A stretch of DNA of 64,000 bases from Dendrolimus kikuchii (GCA_019925095.2 CM034408.1:4341001-4405000); one strand, 5' to 3'. Positions 31,581 through 43,240 are shown, counted from the first letter of the stretch. Notes: a model not told the origin generated them from the sequence alone. A program made the numbers and translations.

Positions 31581-31589
31581 AACAAATAA

Positions 31590-32280
31590 GGATTTATTCC
31601 ATAACAGTAATAATATAATTATGATTGTAACATGTTTAATATGTACAAACATATTAAAAATAAAATTTGAACCAGTACAATGAAGGAAACTTGACTTATA
31701 TCGTATTCTACCTATTATCCCTTAATATTTTAAGTAGAATATGGAGCCTAGGTCATTGAAGTCAATGGGTAAGGCTCCCAGAAGACTGGCTGCATTATCT
31801 CGCTGGATTGCCACCCTGATCCGTTGACCGAAGTAGGAACCAGCCCTCTGATCACGCGAAGAGTCGTTTTGAAAGATAATATATTAATTACTCTTAGCTG
31901 TTTTATACCGATAGCCATGACACAAAATTAAATGTTACTTGCTTAAAAAGGCAGACAGACTTAGTCGCGGGGAAATCCTAGTGTAACGTCCAACTTACAA
32001 ACCGAAACTAAGCTGAATAATAAATCTCGCACAAATTGTTAGCGTTGTCACAATTATTATGTCTTTGTTACTATTGTATGTTTGGATTACGCAAATACTA
32101 AGTACAAAGCAATAAATTTAAAGGACAAATTGTTCACAATTTCACTAAATCTTGACGTCTATGTTTCAAGCAACTGGGTAGGGTACAGGGCTGGCATTAG
32201 TATTATTAGGGGCCAATTTTCCAATCATCAAATAACAGTTATCAGTCAAATCATTCATATCATCAGTAAAGAATACTAAT
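31590..32280. other. Unassigned stretch
   Basis: No gene or named repeat is seen. Confidence 0.3.
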
Positions 32281-32549
32281 TCCGGCGGCCGGGCGGCCTG
32301 TCGTAAGAGGCGACAAAGCAACTCACAGCTAGGTGGTCGGGCTTTTGCCTGTCTGGATGGCTACCAACTTTGGTCTGGAGTATGCCGCCATAACAACCTT
32401 GGTTGTGTTCCGGCGTTAGCGGGCAGGTGCCAGTCTCCCTTAAGAGAGCAGTAGCGCATTTAGTAGTAGGTTAGTAGGCGATGGTATCCCGTTTCTATCA
32501 GGTGGACCGTCTGCCTGTCTGCTGAACTCATGCAATAAAAAAAATTATA
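32281..32549 (+). repeat. Family X copy with a LINE inserted in its A-tail
   Basis: It runs from the CGGCGGCCGGGCGGCCTGTC region to CTCATGCAATAAAAAAAA. The A-run plus TTATA is duplicated on the far side of the LINE-A insertion that follows. Confidence 0.8.
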
Positions 32550-32904
32550 CATACATACATACATAGCTTCACGCCAGTTCCCTTGCGGGGTAGGCACGAA
32601 CAACAGAGCGCCATTCAGGCTTATTCTTACACACCTCCCTCGCTTCTTTGACATTCATAGCTCTTGTCATGCACACTCGTCTGTTCTTAAGGCTCCTGAC
32701 ATCACCTTCTGGTAGTACACGATCAATTTGATCATGGAAGGTATGTCGTGGCCTTGCACGACTTCTGCATCCATCCACTTTTGCATTGTATATCTGTTTA
32801 GTCATTCTTTCATCATGCATTCTTTCCACATGCCCGAACCACCGGAGCATTCCTTTCCTTACCTTCACCCCGACACTCTCTTTCAGACCAACTCTCTTTC
32901 TTTC
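32550..32904 (-). mobile_element. LINE-A 3' fragment with 13-bp target duplication
   Basis: A 355-bp copy on the minus strand encoding the last ~105 residues of LINE-A (MLRWFGHVERMHDERM, GRCVRISLNG, YPARELA then a stop) and a TATG-repeat tail. Flanks AAAAAAAATTATA at 32537-32549 and 32905-32917. It shows how LINE-A used an existing poly(A) tail as target. Confidence 0.92.
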
Positions 32905-33082
32905 AAAAAAAATTATAACCTGAGTGAATACAAAAGTCCATTTAATTGTTATTCATGCAACCGATATTTTTATTTTTTTTCTTGTGATATTCTATTTTGG
33001 GAATGATTTTTATCTAGGGATTTAAATATCGGACCTAAGTTATTATAATTTTAAAAACTCTTTCTTTCTTCATTTTTTTTTA

Positions 33083-33395
33083 TTCTATTACTGAAGCACA
33101 GAAGGCAGGCTGACAGTCCAACTGTAATAGAAAGTGGTTACCGTCGCTTATAGACATTAGCAGTACCAAAAATGCTGCCAATGTGCTGCCGGCCTCGAAG
33201 GGCAAACTGGAACCTGGCCACTATGCCGGAAGACAGCGCAAAGTTGATATGGCGGCATACTCTACAACAGGGGTGATAGCCATCCAGATGGGCAAATACT
33301 CTGCCACCTGACTGTGGGTTGTTTTGTCGCCTCTTACGACAGGCCGCCCGGCCACATGAATTAATTAGTATTCTTTTTCCGTTCCTGCACGGTTG
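33083..33395 (-). repeat. Family X / LINE-F intermediate copy
   Basis: Its 5' half (sense minus) matches X, including CCTCTTACGACAGGCCGCCC on the plus strand. Its 3' half carries the LINE-F style ending (GAAGCACAGAAGGCAGGC) and a frame ending near ANVYKRR. It connects the two families. Confidence 0.7.
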
Positions 33396-33890
33396 CCGCG
33401 ATCTCCCAGAGCACTAGAACTTTTCGAAATTGGTGTTGTAGATTTCTGTGAGCGGTGGTAATCCTTTACCATAAGATGGAGGCTGTATCTCAATAGGGTT
33501 ATTTACAGACAAACAAAATGATTTGATTCATTGGAGCTAAAACTATATCCTATATAAATAACAGCCCTGTTCTGTACGCAAAACCACTTTCAAGCAATGT
33601 TAGCATAATTCATATACCCACTCAATTAACTGCTTTTAAACAAGAAAACTTACTTTCGCCAATATTGCCGACACTTTTTAGTTATGATTCTGCATAATAC
33701 ACGTTTCATGACATCTTATAGGAATTAAAGCTTTGTAAGCCTTTTAAAGTCTTGACTTGGTAGCATAGAATAAATTAGATTAATGAATTAGATGCACTCT
33801 TATCTCATTAAAAGACGTGCCTTCCAATCACGACCTGGAAGCATGTATTACTTAGGTAGGCATTTTCTGACTATACTGATATACTGATAT

Positions 33891-34009
33891 CATAAGAGCT
33901 ATGAATATCAAAGAAGCAAGTGAGGTGTGTAAGAATAAGCCTGAATGGCGCTCTGTTGTTCGTGCCTACCCCGCAAGGGAACTGGTGTGAAGTTATGTAT
34001 GTATGTATG
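33891..34009 (+). mobile_element. LINE-A 3' fragment with 9-bp target duplication
   Basis: The last ~30 codons of LINE-A (MNIKEASEVCKNKPEWRSVV) plus a TGTA tail. Flanks TACTGATAT at 33882-33890 and 34010-34018. Confidence 0.88.
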
Positions 34010-34139
34010 TACTGATATAACTGCTTTGGAAATCATTTTTATTGCAAACATAGTGTTACATAGGTCTTATACATATAATTGATAATAGCACTTTATACTT
34101 AGTTAACCTTTAATAGCATCGCAATGTTACATATGAATT

Positions 34140-34555
34140 TGACAGCCTCTGTGGTCGAGCGGGCTAAACCTTTGCCGGCCTACCTCACTGCAACGCAGAG
34201 GCTCCGCGTTCGATTTCTAGCATGATAAATTTCGGAACCGAGTTTGTCGTTATTTACTTCGGTCTGGGTGTAATAACAGCCCGTAAATGTCCCACTCCGG
34301 GGCTCGGGCCTCCCATTATAGGGGGAACGGACAGTATACCCGCCACGCTTGTCCAAGGCTGCTTGGCAGGTTTGACACATCGGTTATCTCGATGAGCAGG
34401 TTACATCACGATGATTTCCTTCACCGTTATTAGCACGTGGTAATTGTAACGCACGGTCTGGGTGTATGGGATCAACCCTGGAGTAGTCCGTTATATATTA
34501 CCCATAACACAAGCGTAACTTGCTTAATTTGGGAATATAGAATGTGTGTCTGGCG
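34140..34555 (+). mobile_element. tRNA-type SINE with a nested retroposon
   Basis: The head CTCTGTGGTCGAGCGGGCTA resembles a pol III A box, and GCGTTCGATTTCT about 45 bp further on resembles a B box, as in tRNA-derived SINEs. The body includes GGTCTGGGTGT and GTTATATATTACCCATAACA, shared with the copy at 40386. The body is split by a 181-bp insertion at 34273-34453. Confidence 0.75.
34273..34453 (-). mobile_element. Retroposon nested in the SINE, 13-bp target duplication
   Basis: It is bounded by CGGTCTGGGTGTA at 34260-34272 and 34454-34466 and is absent from the SINE copy at 40386. On the minus strand it carries CGAGCCCCGGAGTGGGACAT and an AAACCTGCCAAGCAGCC motif, resembling a lepidopteran LINE 3' end. 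Its identity is not settled. Confidence 0.75.
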
Positions 34556-34559
34556 ATTA

Positions 34560-35320
34560 TAAAAAAATCAGTGTTGGACAAACACAGTAGGCTTACTGTC
34601 TATTTACCCCTAAATATGGAGAGATGTTAGTCTGTCTGCTATCTTTAGTCCAGCAATAAAATTAAAAAAAATAGAAAAACGTATGCTAGTTCCTATAAAA
34701 ATTAATTTTATACAAATTACCATAATACTAGTTACATTACAATGTGAAAACGTTTGACACAATTTTCAACAGGTTTCCCATTTATTTGAACACGTATAGT
34801 GTTTAGTTTCACGCCTCGGAAGGGCCATCAGGCGCCGCGAGGGGTCGCCCACTAAATCACAAATTTATCAAAAACACAGCACGATTATTTACGTTTAATT
34901 ACGCCATTTGTTATGTGATTACAACACGGGTGCTAGGATCGTAACGTTATGGTGTTAATTGTGTTGCCAACGTAAAAAAATCCAACAATTTAAATTTTAT
35001 TCAATGCGCTTTTAAGTTCGAATTATACATATCAAACTGCTCTCGGGAATAATATACAACAAGGAGCTTAAATATTGAAATGTAATTGTAGTGTATAATA
35101 TCATTAATGGCCGGTTCCTATACTTTACTATTAATTTAAATGATCTACCATCGGTTGAATTTTGACATTACTGTATGGAGCTTATGTCAAATTTTAACTA
35201 ATACTACCCGTGCGCACAAGGTTTGCCGATAGCCTCGTGATGTCACGCGTCGATGATCAGTAGGGTTAACAAAAAAGGTTACATAAATAGTTGTTGCAAT
35301 AAATTTATTATTTTAATTGT
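34560..35320. other. Unassigned stretch
   Basis: No element or gene is recognised. Confidence 0.3.
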
Positions 35321-35324
35321 TTGT

Positions 35325-35945
35325 ATGTCTTTCGAGACCACGGGCCATAAAAATGGCCCGAACATTTGGAGGGCTTGCATGGGGCCATGGAAAGGCCAAC
35401 ACGTAGAGGCCCTTTGACAAATTTAATGTAAATGTGGCGTGACATTGACCGGCGATTATCCCTGTCTACACCATATAACAATGCACCCAAGGACAAGCCC
35501 CGGCCAGCGTAGAACTATTGTGGGAAATGAGGACAAAAAAGTACCGGGTTATTGGGGTGAACTGCTAGTGGTGCTAGGGGTCTGGGAATATGGGGGCTAT
35601 GGCGTCTGCCCGTCGCAATGTTCAGGGAACATGGAAAAATGAGCAAACGGTGACTCGCCACTCCCTGCATGGGCCCCAAAAAATGCCATAAAGACAGGGG
35701 CAACATGGGTGTGAGTGGCTAAGGGGTGTAGAGTGGTGGGCTGCAGGCTCACCGAACCTACTTCTGACGTGATGCCATTTATCACTTCCACCCCTGGAGC
35801 TTGAGTCTTAGCTCTAGCGATCTCCACTCCGTGCCGGCTGGCTGAGGCAAGCACGGAAGTGGGGGCCTTGTTTTGGCCCCCGGAGTCAGGTACGAGGTGT
35901 CGCTACTCACCTAAGGCTTCGCCACAAAGCCCCCCTGCGGGATTA
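35325..35945 (-). repeat. 620-bp dispersed repeat, copy 1
   Basis: It matches 58808-59432 along its whole length with scattered differences. The minus strand is the likely sense: it begins CCCGCAGGGGGGCTTTGTGG and ends CGAAAGACATACAA in A/T-rich, TAA-like sequence. In this sense both copies read EVINGxTSEV...LQPT...HTHVAPVFMAF before frames diverge, so the parent may have encoded protein. Possibly a 5' piece of a TAA-targeting LINE; unidentified. Confidence 0.7.
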
Positions 35946-35949
35946 TTTT

Positions 35950-36710
35950 AATTTATTATTATATATACTTAAGTATATACAATAATAGTAAGTAGTCATC
36001 GGCAAATCTTCTGCGCGCGGCTTATAGTAAGGTAAATGAACGATCGGTTAGATAAGAACCGGGCCTAAATTGAACTATAAAATTGTATTAAATTGATTTG
36101 TTTGGTGTTTCTAGTGAAATGAATATTATTTGACTTTTTTAATCAGTGAACTGCTTAACAGTCGAAACACAACGTTTTCAGTGTGGTGTAATATGACGTA
36201 ATATGAGTGACCAAGTATTTCTTGCATTAGGAATTTCCTGGCAATTTCGCTGGTATGACTATAGAATCTGCATTCCCAATTTTTGTAAATCAGTTCCGAT
36301 TAAAGTAAATAAAAATCTTTAGTGTCCACTACACAAAATCATCGGCATCGCCATAGCATTTAGAGGATTATGAATTATAGACATGTGAAACCTTCGCCGT
36401 CACGTTCGGAAGTATAAAATTTTCAACACGTCACGTCCGTCGCCCCTTCCATTTTCCGTCATCCATGCAGTTGCTCGCGTTTCCAATATAATTGTTAAAT
36501 TTCATTATAAAATTGTAATAAAAGGTAAATTATCAGATTTTTATTCCCTTACTATTGGTACTCATATTGGCTCACGACGCTAAGCCAGCATTTCTTGGAT
36601 CTAGCTTTTCCACCAGGCCCTGGCTGAAGCGGTGTAGCCTAAACGTTTGCTCCTTAGATAACTAGCCAATTTTTGTAAAACGTACCAGTGTACTCGCAGG
36701 GTGTAATAAG
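35950..36710. other. Unassigned A/T-rich stretch
   Basis: No element or gene is recognised. Confidence 0.3.
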
Positions 36711-36722
36711 GAGTTAATCTAT

Positions 36723-36924
36723 ACATACATACATACATAACTTCAATCCAGTTCCCTTGCGGGGTAGGCACGTACAACAGAGCGCCATTCAGGCTTATTC
36801 TTACACACCTCACTTGCTTCTTTGACATTCATAACTCTTATCATGCACGCTCGTCTGTTCTTAAGGCTCCTGACATATACATACGTCCTCATGACACCTT
36901 CTGCTAGTACACGATCAATTAATC
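36723..36924 (-). mobile_element. LINE-A 3' fragment with 11-bp target duplication
   Basis: Minus-strand copy of the LINE-A end (MSKKQVRCVRISLNG frame) with a TATG-repeat tail. Flanks AGTTAATCTAT at 36712-36722 and 36925-36935. A short TATACATACG insertion interrupts the coding part near 36876. Confidence 0.88.
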
Positions 36925-36939
36925 AGTTAATCTATTTTT

Positions 36940-37275
36940 ATTAATATTGTCAAGCAGGTAAATCTTATAGCTAAAAGGCCATAGATAATGTATATTTAGA
37001 TTTTTTTTAAATCCACATCACAGCTGACAACACAGAACACTATCAGTAGTTACGCCATTAGATGAATGAGCGATAAATCTCGTAGCGTCGAATGCGCCCG
37101 CGCAATGAAACCTATACGGGAAACCGAACCGCTCGGCTAACTCAATCAAAATTCCTATTGACCACCACTCACCACCCACGGACGGGTCTACTTCACTATT
37201 CAATTAGTCCAATGGCGAAAGTGTTTTCAATTATTTTGTGCTTCAGGTCAAATAGGCAACTACATACATAATTAT
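36940..37275. other. Unassigned, moderately GC-rich stretch
   Basis: No repeat match. The part at 37015-37215 is the kind of non-repetitive sequence where a host regulatory element could lie, but nothing specific supports this. Confidence 0.25.
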
Positions 37276-37279
37276 ATAT

Positions 37280-37762
37280 TGTTGCAACCTAGGCGCCGAC
37301 AGACATAAATTCCACGTACAAATCTGTAAAAGCACACTTTATTACCTATCGGCATTTGAACTAATTGTAATCCTTTTATGGTCGTCTTCTTTTGTTAACT
37401 TATTTATTGGCATACGTTTCTAATTGTTGTGGAGAATAGCCTATTGGCTTATTGTACTCGCTCGTTAGCATCATTAGCCAGGTGTTGCCGATTCTTTTGC
37501 ATTTGTGAAGTATAAAACGATGGCCTGACGGAGAGAGGAGGCAGTTGAGCTACGGCTACGATACGGGCGTGACGTGTATACATTCGGGAATCTAATAGTG
37601 AGGGACTTTGCGCGTTTTATTGAATTACGACATTCTGCATTACGTTTGGATTTGTTGTTTTCGGTTATATTCGTACCTGTATTATACGTGTTTGTATAGT
37701 TCTAATAAACTTTATAGTAATTCTAACGGCATTTTAGTTCGAGTCCCGCTAAACTCGTAACA
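37280..37762 (+). mobile_element. Solo LTR, family L copy 2
   Basis: 483 bp, TGTTGCAACC...CTCGTAACA, matching 4095-4604 and 52884-53424. Flanks ATAT (left) and ATAC (right) fit a 4-bp duplication with one mismatch. Confidence 0.7.
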
Positions 37763-37822
37763 ATACTATATGATATGATATAATGGTCAGGAGGCATGTC
37801 TTTGCTTTTACTTTCTATTTTT

Positions 37823-38128
37823 TTTTATTGCAGGAGATCAGCAGACAGGCAGACGTCCCATTTGATGGAAAGCGGTTACCATCGCCTATGGACATTTGCA
37901 CCACCAAAGTTGCTACAAATGCGCTGCTGCTCTCTTAAGGGAGACCTGGTCACTAATGCCGGAACACAACTCAAGGTTGTTATGGCGACATACTTTAGAC
38001 CAGGGGTGGTAGCCATCCAGTCGGGCAAATGCCCTACCACCTGGCTGTGGGTTGTTAAGTCGCCTCTTACGACAGGCCGCCCGGCCGCAGGAAATTGTAT
38101 TCTTTCTCCGTTCCTGCACGGATATTTC
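37823..38128 (-). repeat. Family X poly(A) retroposon
   Basis: Near full-length copy in minus orientation, followed directly at 38129-38226 by a partial, more diverged X/LINE-F fragment in the same orientation. Confidence 0.85.
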
Positions 38129-38321
38129 TGGAGTACAGAAAATTGTTGACAAAACATCCACCCACCCACTCGATGGAAAGTGGGTACCGTCGCCTATAGG
38201 TATTTGCAACACCAAAGGTGCTACTATCAGAGCCCTCTTATTAGGCGCCAGAGTACGATAATCGGGCCAAAAATCAGTGTAACAAAGCCAACAACAAAAC
38301 ACTACCTTATAATAGTAGGTA

Positions 38322-38427
38322 CATACATAACTTCACGCCAGTTCCCTTGCGGGGTAGGCACGAACAACAGAGCGCCATTTAGGCCCATTCTTACACACCT
38401 CACTTGCTTCTTTGACATTCATAACTC
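38322..38427 (-). mobile_element. LINE-A 3' fragment with 11-bp target duplication
   Basis: A 106-bp minus copy of the LINE-A end. Flanks AATAGTAGGTA at 38311-38321 and 38428-38438. Confidence 0.88.
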
Positions 38428-38540
38428 AATAGTAGGTAGTTTGTAACTTTTCAAATATCGGAATCAAATTTCTGGTCTTTAAGTTGGCAATAATTTAATT
38501 ATAAGGTCCGTTTGAAACTAATAAATTATGCATAGTATGT

Positions 38541-38939
38541 AGATACATGGCAATTGATTTGCGCCTCCTAGGTCCTTGCGCCCGTGTGCCACGCTCCCCT
38601 TGCACTTCCAGTTAAAGACGGCCCTGACTACAAATGTGCTGTCGGCTTCGAAGGGAGGCTGGAACTTGTATATAGATACATGGCGATTGATTTGCGCCTC
38701 CTAGGTCCTTGCGCCCGTGTGCCACGCTCTCTTTGCACCTCCAGGTAAAGACGGCCCTGGCTACAAATATGCTGCCAGCTTCGTAGGGAGGTTGGAACTT
38801 GCATGCAGATACATGGCGATTGATTTGCGCCTCCTAGGTCCTTGCGCCCGGGTGCCACGCTCCCCATGCACCTCCAGTTAAAGACTGCCCTGGCTACAAA
38901 TGTGGTGCCGGCTTCGAAGGGAGGCTGGAACTTGGCTTC
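38541..38939 (-). repeat. 133-bp tandem triplication inside an X-type retroposon
   Basis: AGATACATGG recurs at 38541, 38674 and 38807, giving three units of 133 bp. Each unit has a GC-rich part (GCGCCTCCTAGGTCCTTGCG) plus a part matching X (CTACAAATGTGCT...GGAGGCTGGAACTTG). A 105-codon minus frame runs through the repeats only because 133-bp units stay open here. Confidence 0.85.
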
Positions 38940-39118
38940 TAACATCAGAACAAGGACAAGCCAAGGTTGTTATGGCGGCATACTCTAGACCAGGGGTAAT
39001 AGCCAACCAGACACGCAAATGCCCTATTACTTAGCAGTCGGTTCTTTTGTCTCCTCTTACGATTCATGACCCGGCCATAAAAATTGATATTCTTTCTCTG
39101 TTCCTGTGCGAACAGAAT
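38940..39118 (-). repeat. Remainder of a diverged family X copy
   Basis: CAAGGTTGTTATGGCGGCAT to TCTTTCTCTGTTCCTGTGCG continues the X sequence after the triplication. Confidence 0.7.
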
Positions 39119-39119
39119 G

Positions 39120-40385
39120 TACGAACAGATACGTGATATTACAGCATCCTAGCAAGATAAAATTAATTGACTGAATAATTGGCAGTCCGCACACAGAAGG
39201 TTCCTTAGGAAGGACAAATAATTCCCTAGGACCTTCATATGAACGCCTAGTCCGTGTGATTTAAAGGAATTCTAGTAAAGTACTTTGATTTAGGCCTTGA
39301 TAGCACAGATGACGACAGCAGACACGTACGGTATTACGTACTTAAACTGATCCCTACGCTTAATCTTGATTAGGTCTTCATCATTAGTTATAATATCATA
39401 GTACGTACGTACATACTATCAGAGATTCCCATCTGTGATTTTCTTGAAAAGCTCTTTATCACATACGACACCATATATATAAGCATAATATTATATAAAG
39501 CCCCGATCATATTGTAAGGTGCGGTATATGGACGCGGCTGACAGCCGCGACTTATAATGAATGTACACTAAACTGTACAAACTATCGAACGTAAGTCACA
39601 GACATAACCTAAGGCCATCCTTGAACGGTCAGATGTTTTATAGAATTCTGGATATTTTCAGTGTTGCCAGCTCTCGTTAGAAAAAACGCGCTGTGTGAAG
39701 TCCTATTGCAAAGAAAAGCTCTAAACATACAGTAAGAACATAAAATATAAATTAAATTTTTTTTGACGATAACATTCCAATACATGTTGGTATTTCAGTG
39801 AAGAAATGAGTTTTCTCTAAGGAGATTTGGCAATACTAAAGCCGCGTCCGAAACATCCGTACACATTTATTGGTCGCGTCTCTCAGCTGCGGCTTACGGA
39901 CGTTGATTGGCCCTTAAAATATCTTGGAAGAGATAGTAATTAAAAATGTACATATTAATTACCACACAACAACTCCACATACGTTCTCCAACCCCGCGTC
40001 ACACGTCGCCATGTCAGTATGTCACGGCGCGCGGCGGACGCGCGACTGATTTACTATGCCGACAACATAATTAATCTGAGTCCGGTAATTAACGCCGTAC
40101 TCTGTGTAACTTGTCTTCATCGGAATGCGACAATTACAATAATATGTCATTCATCTATGTTTACATTAAGCTGGTTGTGAATCATTGGGATTTTTCTTTA
40201 TTGATATGGAAACTGGAAAGCTTTGCAAACCGAGCTTGCAAGTCCATTGATGCTGCGGGAGATTTTGGCGGGAAATTGAAGAATTATATTTTTCTCGCGA
40301 GTTTTTAGTATATTTTTAAATAAATCGGTTAAAAAGGCGTCGAAACGTGACCAAACCTTTCAGTAATTTCATAGAGATCATTTCA
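39120..40385. other. Unassigned stretch
   Basis: No repeat match is seen. A GC-rich patch at 40000-40055 (GTCACGGCGCGCGGCGGACG) is not repeated in the window. Confidence 0.3.
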
Positions 40386-40605
40386 TATGACGGCCTCTGT
40401 GGTTGAGCGGGCTAAGTCTTAGCTGGTGAAACTTGTTGAAACGCAGGAGCTCCGTGTGCGATTCCTGGCATGGTAAATTTTGGAAACGAACTTTCTGTTA
40501 TTTACTATGGTCTGGGTGTCTGAGATCGGCCCCAAAGTGGTCCGTTGTATATTACCCATAACACAAGCGTAACTTGCTTAGCTATATACAATGGGTGTGT
40601 TTGTC
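40386..40605 (+). mobile_element. tRNA-type SINE, uninterrupted copy
   Basis: It starts TATGACGGCCTCTGTGGTTG and has A-box-like TGGTTGAGCGGG, B-box-like GTGCGATTCCT and the body GGTCTGGGTGT...TATATTACCCATAACACAAG. A 3' part of the same body lies at about 50340-50450. No certain target duplication was found. Confidence 0.7.
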
Positions 40606-40609
40606 TACA

Positions 40610-41935
40610 AAACCCTTAATAAAGCATTTAACCCAAAATATCTCACACAAAACCAACTCAAAATCGACTCAACGTATTTTCTCCAAATCAACCTCAGTTG
40701 AATGTTTTTTAAGCTTTATATAATTAGAAGCTTCATTCATTTAAATTTAAGCATCTTAATATTTTTTACAACATTTTCCTTCTCATAATGGAGACCCTCT
40801 TTTTACGACTGAAAAGAAATATCTTGTCACTATCCAAACAAAAAAAAAACAATAAAACGCAATGAATTTTTAATACCTGTATTACGATACAATACTCGTA
40901 AAGCATTGATATAAACACTTTAAAAGCCGCGAGTTCTAAGACAGTGTTTTCTACAGCCAAAGAAGAAATAACATGGGATTTTTAGCCACCCACAAGTGCA
41001 ATAAAATCTTCATTCGCCAGCAAAAGTGGCTTGACAACGTCTTTTAATATGAAGATTGAAAAACATTGAAACTCGTAATTATCGTAAAGAATCCGATGTT
41101 TACATTGCCCGCCGTTGTTTTCTTTGAGTCGGACATGCGCCTGCGCAGCGAAGATATGTCGCCTCGAATATTGTGTTTAATTCAGTTTATTATCTGAGGG
41201 TTTGATTGCAAAAATTCTTTAGGCATTTTGTACTTGATTGATTTCTTGTTATGGGTTGTATAAAATGAAATTCTGCGGCGGTCTGGTGCTAGATTTTATA
41301 GTTTACTTTGTAGTATAGTTCAATCCTTAAAATAATTTAAGAATTAAATATACAAATACATACATGTATACATAGTTATATATTTATATACACACACATG
41401 TACAAAAATATATTTCAAAATACATAACTAATTATAATAAATGTATTAGCATGAAAAAAAATGTGTGTTGTGCAGTTGACACGCAGTAGAGTATAATCAG
41501 TGTATGAAAAAGGCGCATTTAAACAGTAGGTTTCCTATTGTCCCTGTACCACTTAGATACAATAGCGCTTTGTATTTCATTTGCAACGTTCAAAAATGAA
41601 TAAATTTGCATAAACAATTCCGCTTATAAAGCGCTAATTGAGCTTAAAAGGAACATAAACAGATTGTTTAAAAAAAAACTTGAGAGGTGTCAAGGGACAC
41701 CCGGATGGATCGAAGTTCCTTTCGATTAATTAGTGAAGGAATTGTAATTGGAATTGAGAGAGAGAGACAGACAGACAGACAGAGAAACATGCGACGCCGC
41801 ACAGCTTACAATAGCTTACTATAGCAAAAAGTGTCGTGACAACTTTTCGTAAGAATTTTTTCCGTCTAGCCCCCTTTCACAACGCGCGATAAGGAACTTC
41901 GTTCCAATAGAAGAATTTTTAAATTAGCTTCTTTT
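40610..41935. other. Unassigned stretch with a GACA microsatellite
   Basis: A GAGA/GACA microsatellite lies at about 41755-41786. No gene or element is recognised. Confidence 0.35.
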
Positions 41936-41940
41936 TTACA

Positions 41941-42245
41941 AGCTTTTATTTAACTTACAATGGATGTACCTATGTATGTATGTAAGTTCGGGTGGAATCT
42001 TGCAAGTTAAATTTGACCAACTTCCCAGTTTTCGATTGAGCTGAAATTTTGCACGCATATGTATATCGCGTGACAATGCAATAACATGGTACCATGGAGC
42101 TGATCTGAAGATGGAGTCGGAAGGTGGCCATAGGAACTCCTGTACTAAACAAGATAGACCCGTCGTGTTTGGGCTCGTTTCACTTGTCTTGGTTAGCAAT
42201 CTGCTGCTACATGATATCCAGGATCTCAAAAGATTGTATTTAAAA
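41941..42245 (-). repeat. ~300-bp dispersed repeat, inverted copy of 48465-48740
   Basis: The minus strand matches the later copy from TTGAGATCCTGGATATCATG to TTAAATAAAAGCTTG. Both copies share fragments of open frame (RSWISCSSR and HCKLNKSL). The class of element is unknown. Confidence 0.7.
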
Positions 42246-42308
42246 ACCTTTAAAAAAAATAGTTTATTATTTTTCTACGTACTCTAGGACTCTAGGTCCA
42301 TACCATTA

Positions 42309-42410
42309 TTCGTCGTCTTCAGCCATTCGCAGTCCACTGTTGGACGTAGGCCATCCCAAGATGGCGCCACTCAGCCTTGTCCTCTGATTTCCTCATCCAG
42401 CATACCATTA
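42309..42410 (-). pseudogene. LINE-E C-terminal fragment
   Basis: The minus strand encodes WMRKSEDKAEWRHLGMAYVQ followed by QWTANG and a stop, then GACGACGA. It is the same family as 15103-15325. Confidence 0.7.
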
Positions 42411-42699
42411 TTAAAATTAAAATATTTTTTAATCTTAGCTTCCTTTTTATTATGTATTTAGTTTGGTAGTTTGTAACTAAACTACGCATATAGGTTACAT
42501 TAGATAAAAAACATATCCAGCCGCTATTCGTTTGCGGAATATTCCGATACATACTGCAAAAAAAAACTATCCCATTTTTCGGGATATAAAGTATTCTATA
42601 TCCATTGAAACTAAATATTTACCAAATTTAAGCACAATCAGTGTCGTGGTTTTTTCGCGAAAACGTAGCCGACAAAAAAATAAGAGTTACATTTGCATT

Positions 42700-43240
42700 T
42701 TTAACATTAGTATTTTCAGTGTTCAAGCTGTCCAATTATGGAACATGCTTCCACTGGAAGTAAGGCAAGCCCAATCTGTATCCGCCTTTAATAGACTTGT
42801 TAAGGATTACTATCTCAAAGTATAATTTGTGTTGTCATTATTGTACGTATCTTTATGCTATTTATTGAATTAATATAATATGTATTCCTTTTAATAGACG
42901 ATATATATGTGTGTGCGTGTGTGTGTGTATGGATATATTTATATATATGTATGTTTATATATATAATATTACTATGTTTTATGTACTTAATCATGTGTAT
43001 ATAAATCTGTATGTATATTTATATAATAATATTAATATATAAAATATGTAACACTTTTAAAATATTGTGCAGCAAACCCTGCCCTAGCTTTTGTGCCATA
43101 TTTCTCTCTCCATCCCAAGGTTGTCTGGAAGAGATCGCTGTCAGCGATAAGACCGCCATTTGTACCTAATTCTAAGCTGTTTTTGTGTATTATTTCATAA
43201 ATTTTATTGTACAATAAAGTATATTCTATTCTATTCTATT
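42700..43240 (+). mobile_element. CR1-like LINE 3' end
   Basis: The frame ends VQAVQLWNMLPLEVRQAQSV then SAFNRLVKDYYLKV and a stop at about 42825, a common CR1-type C-terminus. A 3' UTR follows with CCTGGAAGAGATCGCTGTCA and AATAAAGTATAT, and ends in a TATTC-type tandem tail (43220-43240). Pieces of the same UTR occur at 7511 and at 8391/14085. The rest of the element is absent. Confidence 0.8.

Noticed and set aside
34150..34220. Functional tRNA gene
   Set aside because: Only A- and B-box-like motifs are present; no cloverleaf could be drawn, and the sequence continues into a SINE body.
38628..38945. 105-codon protein with internal repeats
   Set aside because: It is the 133-bp tandem triplication read in one frame; it lies in a retroposon and has no start context.
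42895..42990. Regulatory GT/TA repeat
   Set aside because: It looks like ordinary microsatellite within a LINE 3' UTR; there is no evidence of function.
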